The translations under genes and the position numbers were made by a program. Below the pieces are notes generated by a model. It saw nothing but the letters and a program-made list of their open reading frames with translations, ran no database searches and was not told the origin of the DNA. Below, piece after piece: positions 51,741-61,033 of a stretch of 64,000 nucleotides of DNA (position 1 is the first letter of the stretch; every line of letters begins with the position of its first letter). The stretch is taken from assembly GCA_016720595.1 (NCBI GenBank), contig JADKKI010000023.1, forward strand, positions 1-64,000. Direction: 5' to 3'. Source of the stretch: Myxococcales bacterium. GTDB lineage: Bacteria > Myxococcota_A > Polyangia > Haliangiales > Haliangiaceae.

Positions 51741-54700
51741 GCGCGGGCGCTCGCTCGAACCACGAGCGGCTGACCGAGCTGTTCGCCGAGGCGATCGAGC
51801 TGTCTGGACAGCCACGTGCCGCGATGCTCGCGCGGGTGCGCGCCGAGGATCACGTGCTCGCCGACGAGCTCGCGTCGCTGCTCGAGGCCGATGGCCGCGC
51901 CGGGCTCGAGACCGGCGGCCTGATCCCCACCGTCGACGACAAGCCCTATCGCTCCGAGCCCGTGAAGCCGCTCACCATCCCGGGCTATCGCCTGCGCGAC
52001 GTGCTCGGCGAGGGCGGCATGGGCACGGTCTACGACGGCGAGCAGGACGATCCGCAGCGCCGGGTAGCGATCAAGGTACTGCACGCGCGCTCGGGCAATG
52101 CGCTCCTGCGGTTCAAGACCGAGGCGCAGATCATGGCGCGGCTCGATCACCCGGGCATCGCGCGCGTTCTCGAGGCCGGTGAGGCCGATGGCCATCCGTT
52201 CCTGGTGATGGAGCACGTCGATGGCGTGACGCTCGATCATCACGCGAAGGGGCTCTCGCTCGCGCGGACGTTGGGGCTGTTCGTGCAGCTGTGCGACGCC
52301 GTTCATCACGCGCACCTGAAGGGCGTGATCCACCGCGATCTCAAGCCGACCAACGTGATGGTGCGCGAGGGCGATCGCGTGGTGGTGCTCGATTTCGGTG
52401 TGGCCCGGCTCGCGGCCGACGATGGCACCACGCCGGGCGCGACGCGCGCGGGCGAGCTCGTCGGGACGCCGCTGTACATGAGCCCGGAGCAGGCACGCCT
52501 CCGCGCCGACGAGGTGGATGCCCGATCGGACGTCTATACGCTCGGCGTCATCCTCTACGAGCTGCTGTGCGGCGAGCTGCCGTATGGGGTGCGAGGGCTG
52601 CCGCTCCCCGCGATCACCGTCGTGATCTGCGAGGACCCGCCGGTCCCGCTCGGCAAGCGCGATCCGGCGCTGCGCGGCGATCTCGATGCGATCACCGGCA
52701 AGACCCTCGGCAAGGATCCGCGCGAGCGCTACCAATCGGTGGCGGCGCTCGCCGACGACGTCCGGAACTTCCTCGCCGGCCTTCCGGTCTCGGTGCGCAC
52801 GCCGGGGACCGTCGAGCGGGTGGGGCGCTACGTGCGCCGCCGGCCCCTCGTGGCCGCCGCGATCGGCGCCAGCGTCCTCGGCACGGCGACGTTCGCCGCG
52901 GTGGTCACCGGCCTGTGGCTCGATGCACGCGCAGCGCGGCGCAGCGCCGAGACCGCCCAGCACACCGCCGAGGCCGCGCGCGGGGAGCTCGAGAGCCGCA
53001 CCAATCAGCTCACGCTGCGCCAGGCCCGCAGCGCGCTCGGCCGCGATCCCACCGAGGCGCTCGGCTGGCTGAAGACCCTCACCGCACGCGACGTGGATCC
53101 CGGCACCGCCTGGACGATCGCCGACGAGGCGCTCGCCCGCGGCGTCGCGCGCGACGTGGTCCGCGGCCACTCCGACGAGGTGCACTGGGTCGAGCCCCTG
53201 CCGGGCGGCGGGTTCGTGACCGGCGGCTACGATGGCAAGGCGATCGTGTGGGACGGCGCGCCGCTGGTCGGGCACGTCGTGCTCACCGCCACCCACGGCC
53301 GCGTTCACGTCGCCCTCCCGACCGCCGATGGCGCGCGGATCGCGGTGGGCGGCGACGAAGGTGACCTCCGCGTGGTCGCGCGCGATGGCACGCCGGTGTC
53401 CACGCTCGCGGGGCACGCTGGCGATGTGCAGGCGCTCGCGTGGTCGCCCGACGGTGCGTGGCTCGCGTCCGGGGACGATCACGGCAACCTCCGGCTGTGG
53501 CCGAAGGGGCAGGGCCCGGGCCAGACGCTCGAGACCGGCACCTCCGCGATCGGCGCGGTGACCTTCTCGGAGTCCGGGGCGGAGCTCGTCGCCGGCGATC
53601 ACGACGGGAACCTCTGGATGTGGACGGTGGCCACCGGTGCGCGGAAGGCGACCACCACCGGGACGGACATCGTCACGGCGTGGAGCGATGGCGCGCACGT
53701 CTCCTCGGTCGATGTCGAGGGCGTGGTGCGGACCTGGCGTGTCGCCCCCGAGGGGCTCGTGCTGGAGCGCTCGGTGGCCACGCTGCAGAAGACCAAGCGC
53801 GCGGTGTTCGCACCGCGCGGAGCGTGGGTGGTGCTCGGCGGCGTGGGCGGCGCGGTGACCCGCGTCGAAGGGGCACGCGTGGAGTCCCTCGGTGTGCACC
53901 ACGCGCAGATCCGCAGCCTCGCGATCTCGCCCGATAGTGGCTGGATCGCCGCGGGCGGCGAGGACGGCTCGCTCGTGATCCGCGATCGGACCGGCGCGCG
54001 CGCGCTGGTGCTCCGCGGGCATGGCGGGCGGATCCGTCACCTCGCGTTCGCGCGCGATGGCCTGGTGCTGCTGTCCTCCGACAGCGAGGGCGTGGTGCGG
54101 CGCTGGGACCTCGGCGCGGTGCCCGCCACCGTGCTCGAGCCCGATGCCGAGGTGACGCGCCTGATCGCCTCGAACGACGGGACCCGGATCGCGGCCGTGG
54201 ATGCGCGGGGCACGGTGTCCGCATGGACGCTCGCCGATGGTCACCGCACCGTGCTCGGCCACGTCGACGGGCGGGTCACCGAGATCGCGATCTCCGGCAC
54301 CACGGTCGTCACCGGCACCGCCGAGGGCAAGCTGACGTTCTGGACCCAGCCTGCGCCGGTGGTGCACCAGCTCGAAGGCATCGTGAAGTCGATCGCGGTC
54401 TCGCCCGATCGGATCGCGGTGGCGACCTCGGCGGGCCCGATCGTGATGTTCTCACTCGCGGGCAGCCCGCTACCGGCGATCGAGGGCAACGTCGGTGGCA
54501 CCGAGGTGGTCGCGTTCGATCCGAGCGGGACGCTGCTCGCCGCGGGCGGGCAGGACCGCGCGATCCGCGTGTGGCAGCGGCAGGGCGAGGGGTTCGTCTC
54601 GCAGGCCGTGCTCGAGGGTGGCATCAACGGCGATACGCACTTCCTGGCGTTCTCGGCGGCCGGCGATCGCTTGATCAGCGGCAGCAACGACGGCGCGGTG

Positions 54701-55165
54701 ATGATGTGGTCGGTCCACGCGGGCGCCGTCCAGCCCGCCTCGCAGGTCACCGTGACGCGCCACACGGGCGCGGTCAGTGCCCTCGCGTTCGATCCTGCCG
54801 GGCGCTGGATCGCCTCGGGGGGACGCGATGATGTGCTGGTGCGGACCGCGCTGACGGGCGAGACGATCGGCGCGGCCCAGACCGCTCACCTCGGCGCCGC
54901 GGCGATCGCGCTGGCGTTCGATGATGGCGGCACGCTGCGCGTGGTGACCCGGGCCGGGGCTCTCGAGCGGTGGTCGGGTGATCATCCCCCCACGATCGAG
55001 ATCGAGCATGGGGTCACCACCGGGATCCAGATCCCATCGACGCGGCGCTGGGCCCTCGCCCACGACGATGGCGCGATCGTGCTCGCGCCACTCGAGGCGC
55101 ATGGCCTGGCCGATCTGGTCGCCCTGCTCGCACGCGCGACCACCTACACCCTCCCTCCCCGATAG
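51737..55165 (+). CDS. Ser/Thr kinase - WD40 repeat protein
   Basis: 1142 aa. N-terminal helical segment (1-75), Hanks kinase (about 80-345): G-E-G-G-M-G-T-V, V-A-I-K-V, H-R-D-L-K-P-T-N, D-F-G, G-T-P-L-Y-M-S-P-E-Q. One transmembrane helix (about 375-400) and a coiled-coil-like stretch precede about 12-14 WD40-type blades (about 475-1140), with G-H-x-x-x-V ... D-G-x-x-L-A-S-G ... L-R-L-W patterns. All catalytic residues are kept, so it is likely an active membrane kinase with an exported WD40 sensor or scaffold. Co-translated with the ECF sigma factor. Confidence 0.9.
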   Translation: MSAGARSNHERLTELFAEAIELSGQPRAAMLARVRAEDHVLADELASLLEADGRAGLETGGLIPTVDDKPYRSEPVKPLTIPGYRLRDVLGEGGMGTVYDGEQDDPQRRVAIKVLHARSGNALLRFKTEAQIMARLDHPGIARVLEAGEADGHPFLVMEHVDGVTLDHHAKGLSLARTLGLFVQLCDAVHHAHLKGVIHRDLKPTNVMVREGDRVVVLDFGVARLAADDGTTPGATRAGELVGTPLYMSPEQARLRADEVDARSDVYTLGVILYELLCGELPYGVRGLPLPAITVVICEDPPVPLGKRDPALRGDLDAITGKTLGKDPRERYQSVAALADDVRNFLAGLPVSVRTPGTVERVGRYVRRRPLVAAAIGASVLGTATFAAVVTGLWLDARAARRSAETAQHTAEAARGELESRTNQLTLRQARSALGRDPTEALGWLKTLTARDVDPGTAWTIADEALARGVARDVVRGHSDEVHWVEPLPGGGFVTGGYDGKAIVWDGAPLVGHVVLTATHGRVHVALPTADGARIAVGGDEGDLRVVARDGTPVSTLAGHAGDVQALAWSPDGAWLASGDDHGNLRLWPKGQGPGQTLETGTSAIGAVTFSESGAELVAGDHDGNLWMWTVATGARKATTTGTDIVTAWSDGAHVSSVDVEGVVRTWRVAPEGLVLERSVATLQKTKRAVFAPRGAWVVLGGVGGAVTRVEGARVESLGVHHAQIRSLAISPDSGWIAAGGEDGSLVIRDRTGARALVLRGHGGRIRHLAFARDGLVLLSSDSEGVVRRWDLGAVPATVLEPDAEVTRLIASNDGTRIAAVDARGTVSAWTLADGHRTVLGHVDGRVTEIAISGTTVVTGTAEGKLTFWTQPAPVVHQLEGIVKSIAVSPDRIAVATSAGPIVMFSLAGSPLPAIEGNVGGTEVVAFDPSGTLLAAGGQDRAIRVWQRQGEGFVSQAVLEGGINGDTHFLAFSAAGDRLISGSNDGAVMMWSVHAGAVQPASQVTVTRHTGAVSALAFDPAGRWIASGGRDDVLVRTALTGETIGAAQTAHLGAAAIALAFDDGGTLRVVTRAGALERWSGDHPPTIEIEHGVTTGIQIPSTRRWALAHDDGAIVLAPLEAHGLADLVALLARATTYTLPPR

Positions 55166-55231
55166 CTGCTGCGACCGGTGCCGATCCCATCACACCGACG
55201 AGGGTGGAGCGTTGACCCGCCGGGAGGGGCC

Positions 55232-56878
55232 GTGGAACTATCTCGAGCAGTGCTTCGGGGTGTAGCGCTCTGCGTGGCTGTGTTGACGGTGCTGGGGTGC
55301 GGATCCGAGATTCCGGATCCGTACCTGCCACTGCTCGAGGAGCACACCGGCGTGCCCGCCGTCCCCCCGGATACGTCGAACGCGGTGTCGATGAACCCGG
55401 CGGCTGCGGCGCTGGGAAAGAAGTTCTACTTCGACACCGACTTCTCGGGTTCCGAGGTCTACGCCGACATGCTGCTGCGCGACATGACCATGCCGGGCCG
55501 CGCGCAGAAGGGCCAGCCGATCAAGGTCGCCTGCAACACCTGCCACGATGTCGCGAGGGGCGGCTCCGACCATACGGGGGATCCACCTGGGAACCGGGTC
55601 TCGTTCGGCGGCGGTGCCTATGATCTCAACGGCCAGCAATCGGTGAACTCCGGGTACTCGGACCTCGTGTACTGGAACGGGCGCAACGATTCGCTGTGGT
55701 CGCAGATCGTCGCGGTCACCGAGAGCCACGTCTCGATCAACGGCAGCCGGCTGCGCACGGCCTGGCGGATCGTCGACGCCTACCGTGCGGAGTACACGGC
55801 ACTGTTTCCAGGCTCGCCGTTGCCCTCGCAGCTCGATTCGATCGCGGCGCACAAGGCGCGGCTCGAGCCCGATGGCACCTGCACGCTGGTCGCGGGCGTT
55901 TGCCCGGCGGACTACTGCCACACCACGTATGGCCCCTGCTTGCCGCGGTTCCCGCTCGAAGGGCGTCCGGGGTTCGTCAAGCCCGGCCAGCTGCCCACCT
56001 GTGATCGCGCGAACGCGGATGCGATCCTCCAGCCGTACGGCGATGCGTGGGATTGCATGCAGCTCGCCGATCAGCTGCTGGTCAACCGGATCTACACGAA
56101 CTGGGCGAAGGCGATCGCTGCATACGAGATGACGCTGGTCTCGAAAGATTCGCCGTTCGACAAGTGGGCAGAGGGCGGATTCAAGCCCGGCGCGCTCGGC
56201 CCCGCAGCCGAGCGTGGCGCGCGACTGTTCGTGGGGAAGGCGGCGTGCAAGGAGTGCCACAAGGGGCCGATGTTCCAGGACGGCCAGTTCCATCAGATCG
56301 GCGTGCCGCAGCTCGGCGCCTACGTGCCGAAGACCAGCGAGTGCCCGGCGGGCGACTGGTGTGACTGCGTCACGGACGATCGCTTCGAACCCACCAACTG
56401 CCTCCCGATCGGCGCGCGCGATGGCCTCCGGAAGCTCCAGGCCAGCAAGTTCCGCCGCGACTCGGTATGGAGCGATGACGCCGAGTGCCAGCGCCACTTC
56501 ACCGCCCACATCGACGTCAACTACGCCGCCGAACACCCCGACGAGTGCGATGGCCGGATCAAGTGGTACTCCGCGCCGCTCACGGATGCGCTGAAGGGTG
56601 CGTGGAAGACGCCGGGGCTCCGCGACGTGGCGCTGACCGGGCCGTACATGCACCAGGGCATGTACGCGACGCTGCGCGAGGTGATCGTCCACTACAACAA
56701 GGGTGGCTTGATCGAGGCCGGCGGCGAGACCCTCGGGGTGATCGACGAGAAGGTGAAGGTCCTCAACCTGAGCGACCGCGAGATCGATGATCTCGTGGCG
56801 TTCCTCGAGAGCTTGACGGGACAGATCGATCCAGCGGTGACCGCGGCGCCCACAGTGCCGGCGGATTCGCCGTTCTAA
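55232..56878 (+). CDS. MauG/cytochrome-c-peroxidase-like dihaem lipoprotein
   Basis: 548 aa from GTG 55232, with ggagggg Shine-Dalgarno. Lipoprotein signal (V-L-G-C). Two c-haem sites: C-N-T-C-H (about 101) and C-K-E-C-H (about 340), and distal segments M-N-P-A-A-A-A-L-G-K-K-F-Y-F-D and P-G-L-R-D-V-A-L-T-G-P-Y-M-H typical of bacterial dihaem peroxidases. A Cys-rich insert (about 390-440) is unusual. Either H2O2 reduction or MauG-like oxidation of a partner protein is possible. First gene of a seven-gene unit. Confidence 0.85.
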   Translation: MELSRAVLRGVALCVAVLTVLGCGSEIPDPYLPLLEEHTGVPAVPPDTSNAVSMNPAAAALGKKFYFDTDFSGSEVYADMLLRDMTMPGRAQKGQPIKVACNTCHDVARGGSDHTGDPPGNRVSFGGGAYDLNGQQSVNSGYSDLVYWNGRNDSLWSQIVAVTESHVSINGSRLRTAWRIVDAYRAEYTALFPGSPLPSQLDSIAAHKARLEPDGTCTLVAGVCPADYCHTTYGPCLPRFPLEGRPGFVKPGQLPTCDRANADAILQPYGDAWDCMQLADQLLVNRIYTNWAKAIAAYEMTLVSKDSPFDKWAEGGFKPGALGPAAERGARLFVGKAACKECHKGPMFQDGQFHQIGVPQLGAYVPKTSECPAGDWCDCVTDDRFEPTNCLPIGARDGLRKLQASKFRRDSVWSDDAECQRHFTAHIDVNYAAEHPDECDGRIKWYSAPLTDALKGAWKTPGLRDVALTGPYMHQGMYATLREVIVHYNKGGLIEAGGETLGVIDEKVKVLNLSDREIDDLVAFLESLTGQIDPAVTAAPTVPADSPF

Positions 56879-56921
56879 CAACGCTTCAGGTGGGTACAGG
56901 GACTCTCAACATGGGGAACAC

Positions 56922-57989
56922 ATGACACACGCGAGAATCGTGATGATCGCGGCCCTGATGGCCGCAGGGTGCGGTGACAATCTACCGGCCAAGCCGGATG
57001 CGTCACACCTCCTTCCCGACGGTGGTCGCAGCCCGGTGGCGCGCGGCCGGTACATCATGAACACGCTCGGCGCGTGCACGTTCTGCCACACGCCGCTCAA
57101 CCCGGATGGCTCGCGCGACACCACCCGGTTGTTCGCCGGCGTCGACTGCTTCCTCGACATCGATCCCACGGCCGGGGCCGGCTGCGTGTCCACGCGCAAC
57201 CTGACCAACCACGTCACGGGGCTCAAGAACGCCACCGATCAGCAGATCAAGAACGCGTTCACCAAGGGCATGCGCACGGACGGCAAGATCCTCGCACCGC
57301 TGATGCCCTACTACATCTTCCACAACATGACCGATGCCGACGTGGACGCGGTCGTGGCGTACCTCCGCACGGTGCCCGGCGTGGACCACACCGTGCAGCC
57401 CAACGAGCCGCCGTGGTCGCTCATCAATGATGGCGTTCCCACCGTCTGCAACATGCTCGGCACTGCGGGTGCGGTCCCATGTGTGGCCGACGCGATCGAT
57501 CCGGCCACGATCCCGATGCCGTCACCGGGCTTCACCGAGATGGCGAGCGCGCTCCGCGGTCGTTACCTCTCGAGCATGGTCGGCCTGTGCATCGACTGCC
57601 ATACCCCCGAGTTGCCGCACGCCGGCCCGATTCCGCCGTTCTTCCCGCGCCCCATCGACATGAGCAAGGCCTACACGGGTGGTCGGATCTTCGCCAAGCA
57701 GGACCTCGGCCTCATCGATCCGCTCTATCCAGCGACGATCACCACGCGGAACCTCACGTCGCACGCCACCGGCCTCCAGGGCTTCACGCTCACCGACATC
57801 AAGGCCGCGATCGCCCTCGGCAAGGATCGCGATGGCAAGGCCGTCTGCGCCGCCACGCACGGCAGCTTGATCTCGCCGTATGCCGCGCTCGATGACGCAG
57901 ACCTCGAGGACATCGCGAACTACATCGCCTCGCTGCCGCCGGTGGACCACGACACCGCACCGAACTGTCAGGGGCCGGTCGTCCCCTAG
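56922..57989 (+). CDS. c-type cytochrome lipoprotein
   Basis: 355 aa. Lipobox A-A-G-C; c-haem sites C-T-F-C-H (about 53) and C-I-D-C-H (about 223), each followed by an R-N-L-T segment and a late axial Met (M-P-Y-Y). Two monohaem cytochrome-c domains in tandem, like alcohol-dehydrogenase cytochrome subunits. Electron carrier at the membrane. The stop overlaps the next GTG by one base (TAGTG). Confidence 0.85.
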   Translation: MTHARIVMIAALMAAGCGDNLPAKPDASHLLPDGGRSPVARGRYIMNTLGACTFCHTPLNPDGSRDTTRLFAGVDCFLDIDPTAGAGCVSTRNLTNHVTGLKNATDQQIKNAFTKGMRTDGKILAPLMPYYIFHNMTDADVDAVVAYLRTVPGVDHTVQPNEPPWSLINDGVPTVCNMLGTAGAVPCVADAIDPATIPMPSPGFTEMASALRGRYLSSMVGLCIDCHTPELPHAGPIPPFFPRPIDMSKAYTGGRIFAKQDLGLIDPLYPATITTRNLTSHATGLQGFTLTDIKAAIALGKDRDGKAVCAATHGSLISPYAALDDADLEDIANYIASLPPVDHDTAPNCQGPVVP

Positions 57990-58939
57990 TGCGTCGTGTG
58001 GTCGTCTTCCTCGCGCTGGCCGCGTGCTCGGATCCTCCAGGAGTCAGCGTGGACGCGCCCGATCCGGACGCGCCGCTGCCGACTGCGCTGCCCGCGCACC
58101 TGTCGGAGACCGGCCTGTACGCCGACCTCGCGGGCTACGTGGTCGCGGACGGGATCCGCGAGTTCATGCCCGCGAACGTCCTGTGGTCCGATGCGGCGGC
58201 GAAGCGGCGCTGGATCCAGCTCCCTGCGGGGGCGCAGATCGATACGACGGACATGGACCACTGGCTGTTCCCCGTGGGCACCAGGTGGTGGAAGGAGTTC
58301 TCGCGCGATGGGAAGCGGCTCGAGACCCGCTTGATCTGGCGCGTGGCCGACACCGGCGATCGCGAGCGGGATACGCTGCTCGGGTCGTACGTGTGGAATG
58401 ACGCCGAGACCGAAGCCACGTTCGCGAAGGACGGCGCCGTGGATGTCCGCGGCACCGATCACGACGTGCCGGCAGCTGACACCTGCTGGCGCTGTCACAT
58501 CGGCGAGCCGGGCAGGGCCCTCGGGTTCTCCGCGCTCCAGCTCGGCGACCTTGCCGGGCTGCCGCTCTCGCTGCCGCCACCCGCCGGCACCACGTTCGCC
58601 GCGCCCGATCCAGCACAGGGCTATCTGCACGCGAACTGCGGCCACTGCCACAACCCCAACGGCGGCGCGTGGGTCAACTCGAGCATGGTGCTCCGGCTCG
58701 ATGTCTCCGAGACCTCGGCCGCGACCACCAAGATCGTGCAGACCACCGTCGGCGTCGACCTCCAGCAGTGGCTCGGCCACGGCTACACCAAGCGGATCGT
58801 CGCGGGCGATCCAGCGAACAGTGCCCTGTGGTTCCGCACCACGCAGCGAACGGTGAACCTCCAGATGCCCCCGATCGCCACCGAGCACGTCGATCCCGCC
58901 GGGATGGAGCTCCTCCGCACCTGGATCCAGTCTCTATGA
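57989..58939 (+). CDS. cytochrome-c-like haem lipoprotein (SO_0930-like)
   Basis: 316 aa from GTG 57989. Short lipoprotein signal (A-L-A-A-C). Residues 25-150 are a beta domain with W-x-Q-L-P; c-haem sites C-W-R-C-H (about 167) and C-G-H-C-H-N-P-N-G-G (about 217), then a C-terminal domain with W-F-R. The layout resembles SO_0930-type proteins, which often sit next to large cytochrome or hydrolase genes. An electron-transfer role is inferred. Confidence 0.78.
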   Translation: MRRVVVFLALAACSDPPGVSVDAPDPDAPLPTALPAHLSETGLYADLAGYVVADGIREFMPANVLWSDAAAKRRWIQLPAGAQIDTTDMDHWLFPVGTRWWKEFSRDGKRLETRLIWRVADTGDRERDTLLGSYVWNDAETEATFAKDGAVDVRGTDHDVPAADTCWRCHIGEPGRALGFSALQLGDLAGLPLSLPPPAGTTFAAPDPAQGYLHANCGHCHNPNGGAWVNSSMVLRLDVSETSAATTKIVQTTVGVDLQQWLGHGYTKRIVAGDPANSALWFRTTQRTVNLQMPPIATEHVDPAGMELLRTWIQSL

Positions 58940-60369
58940 GACGTCTTGCCTCTGCGCTGTTCGTGCTCCTGATCGCTGGCCCGGCCGCGGCCGACGAGCC
59001 TGCCGTCCCGACCGACCCTGTACCGGTCCCGGCGCCCGCCGATCCGCCGCCGCCGCCCGCCGAGCCGCCGGCCCCCGATCTCAAGGCCAGCGTCGACGAC
59101 CTGACCACGCGGCTCCAGAAGGTCGAGGACGAGCTTGCACAGGCCAAGGACGACAACACCTATCTCGAGGACAAGCTGCAGAGCCTGCTGCCGCTGTCGG
59201 GCAAGCTCGGCGGCTATGTCGACCTCGGGTTCTTCTTCACCGACGGCAACGGTGCGGGCACCCGCAGCGATCTGATCGGGCAGTTCTTCCCCGAGTACGT
59301 CGGCAAGGTGCCCGAGTCGTGGATCTTCATGGGCGATCCGCTGTCGACCACCGTGAACTCGCGCGGCGACGTGGCCGACACCGGCGAATCGCGCGCGATC
59401 GTGTTCGATCCGATCAACTCGCGCGGCAAGTCGACGTTCCTCGTGAATGCGGTGAACCTCGCGCTGTTCGCGGGGCTCGGTGACACCAGCTCCGCGCAGG
59501 TCAGCGTCGATTTCCTGCCGCGCGCGCGGGACATCTCGGACGTCGGCGGGCTGTTCGCCGGTGACTACGTCGACGTCAAGCTGGCGTACGGCGAGTGGAA
59601 GCCCAAGCTCGAGAAGCTCGAGCTCTCGCTCCAGGCCGGCAAGTTCGATTCGGTGCTCGGCTACGAGTATCGCTCGCTCGAGTCACCGGACCGGCTCGGG
59701 GTCACGCCTTCGTTGATCTGCCGGTACACCTGCGGCCGGCCGATCGGCCTCAAGGCGCGCGCGCGGATGTTCGATCACCGGCTGATCGCCAACGTCGCCG
59801 TCACCAACGGGAGCCACTTCAGCGAAGGCTTCCCGTTCTCCAACGAGACCGATAGCAACCAGGTCAAGACCGTCGCCGGCCGGCTGTCGACGGTGATCGA
59901 GGACAAGCTCGAGCTCGGCGTCTCCGGTGCGTTCGGCGCGCAGGACTTCCAGCCCGCGAACGACGTCTATCAATGGCACTACGGCGCGGACCTGCACCTC
60001 GAGTACAAGGATCTCGAGGTGACCGCCGAGTTCGTGCAGGGCAAGGCCAAGGGCAAGACCTCGATGGCCGCGGTCGCGAACTGCGACGAGGCGCCGTGCC
60101 TCACGTACAAGGGTGCGTATGGCCAGGTCGGGTACCGCGCGACCAACGTGTTCGTGCCGTACGCGCGCGTCGACTGGCGAGACGCGTTGCACGAGAGCGG
60201 GGCGAGCTTCGTGTACATCGCCCAGCTGGTGCGGTTCACGGTGGGGATCCGGGCGGAGATCGGGACGCGTGTCATCCTCAAGGCCGAGGGCACGTTGAAC
60301 CGCGAGCTCGGCCGCATCCCACAGTTCCCCAATGACGTCGTCACCACCTCCCTGGTGCTCAAGCTATGA
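58936..60369 (+). CDS. outer membrane porin, OmpL-like
   Basis: 477 aa. Signal peptide (A-G-P-A-A-A-D), Pro-rich spacer, coiled coil (L-T-T-R-L-Q-K-V-E-D-E-L-A-Q-A-K, about 50-75), then a 16-18-strand barrel ending V-T-T-S-L-V-L-K-L. Periplasmic coiled coil plus barrel is typical of porins anchored to the wall. In this operon a porin next to c-type cytochromes could form an outer-membrane electron conduit. ATGA overlaps on both sides. Confidence 0.8.
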   Translation: MRRLASALFVLLIAGPAAADEPAVPTDPVPVPAPADPPPPPAEPPAPDLKASVDDLTTRLQKVEDELAQAKDDNTYLEDKLQSLLPLSGKLGGYVDLGFFFTDGNGAGTRSDLIGQFFPEYVGKVPESWIFMGDPLSTTVNSRGDVADTGESRAIVFDPINSRGKSTFLVNAVNLALFAGLGDTSSAQVSVDFLPRARDISDVGGLFAGDYVDVKLAYGEWKPKLEKLELSLQAGKFDSVLGYEYRSLESPDRLGVTPSLICRYTCGRPIGLKARARMFDHRLIANVAVTNGSHFSEGFPFSNETDSNQVKTVAGRLSTVIEDKLELGVSGAFGAQDFQPANDVYQWHYGADLHLEYKDLEVTAEFVQGKAKGKTSMAAVANCDEAPCLTYKGAYGQVGYRATNVFVPYARVDWRDALHESGASFVYIAQLVRFTVGIRAEIGTRVILKAEGTLNRELGRIPQFPNDVVTTSLVLKL

Positions 60370-61028
60370 CGAAGCTCCCGCTCTACCTCGTTCTCGTTCT
60401 GCTCTCGATCACCACCACCGCGTCGAGCAAGGCGCAGACCGGCGACGTCAAGGGCACGATCACCATCAAGGCCGGCGGCTCTGCGAAGAAGGACCGGAAG
60501 GGCGTCGTCGTCTACCTCGAGAACGTGCCGGGCACGCCACCCAAGGCGAAGAACGCCACGATCAAGCAGCGCGAGAAGCAGTTCGATCCGCCGTTCACGA
60601 TCGTCGTGAAGGGCACCACGGTCGACTTCCCGAACGAGGACAAGATCTTTCACAACGTGTTCTCGGTGTCGCGACCGGCGCGGTTCGATCTCGGCCTCTA
60701 CAAGAGCGGGACGATGAAGTCCGTCGAGATGAAGCGGCCTGGCGTGGTCGACGTGTACTGCAACATCCACCCCGACATGGTCGCGAAGGTGAAGGTCCTC
60801 GATAACGCCTTCTATACGATCACCGGACCCGACGGCGCGTTCCACATCGAGGGGGTGCCCGCGGGCGAGTACCCGATCGTCGCGTGGCTGCCGAGTGGCG
60901 GTGAGGCGACGGGGAAGGTCACGGTCAAGGTCGGGGAGGCTGCCACGCTCAGCCTCGAGGTCATCGAGACCGCCACCAAGACCACGCACACGAGAAAGGA
61001 CGGCACGCCATACGGTCGCTACAAGTAG
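60366..61028 (+). CDS. cupredoxin-domain protein with carboxypeptidase-regulatory-like tail
   Basis: 220 aa. Signal peptide (1-23). Type-1 copper-like motif: His in F-H-N-V-F-S (about 95), then Y-C-N-I-H-P-D-M (Cys about 131, His, Met). The second half (about 150-205) is a small beta-sandwich (G-A-F-H-I-E-G-V-P-A-G-E-Y-P-I). Methylamine-utilisation-like and plastocyanin-like proteins have this pair of domains. A mobile electron carrier between the haem proteins is inferred. Confidence 0.82.
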   Translation: MTKLPLYLVLVLLSITTTASSKAQTGDVKGTITIKAGGSAKKDRKGVVVYLENVPGTPPKAKNATIKQREKQFDPPFTIVVKGTTVDFPNEDKIFHNVFSVSRPARFDLGLYKSGTMKSVEMKRPGVVDVYCNIHPDMVAKVKVLDNAFYTITGPDGAFHIEGVPAGEYPIVAWLPSGGEATGKVTVKVGEAATLSLEVIETATKTTHTRKDGTPYGRYK

Positions 61029-61033
61029 CGCTG

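Noticed and set aside
51404..54367. Long minus-strand frame (987 codons) opposite the kinase-WD40 gene
   Set aside because: His/Arg/Gly-rich and without motifs; the opposite strand has a complete kinase and WD40 blades.
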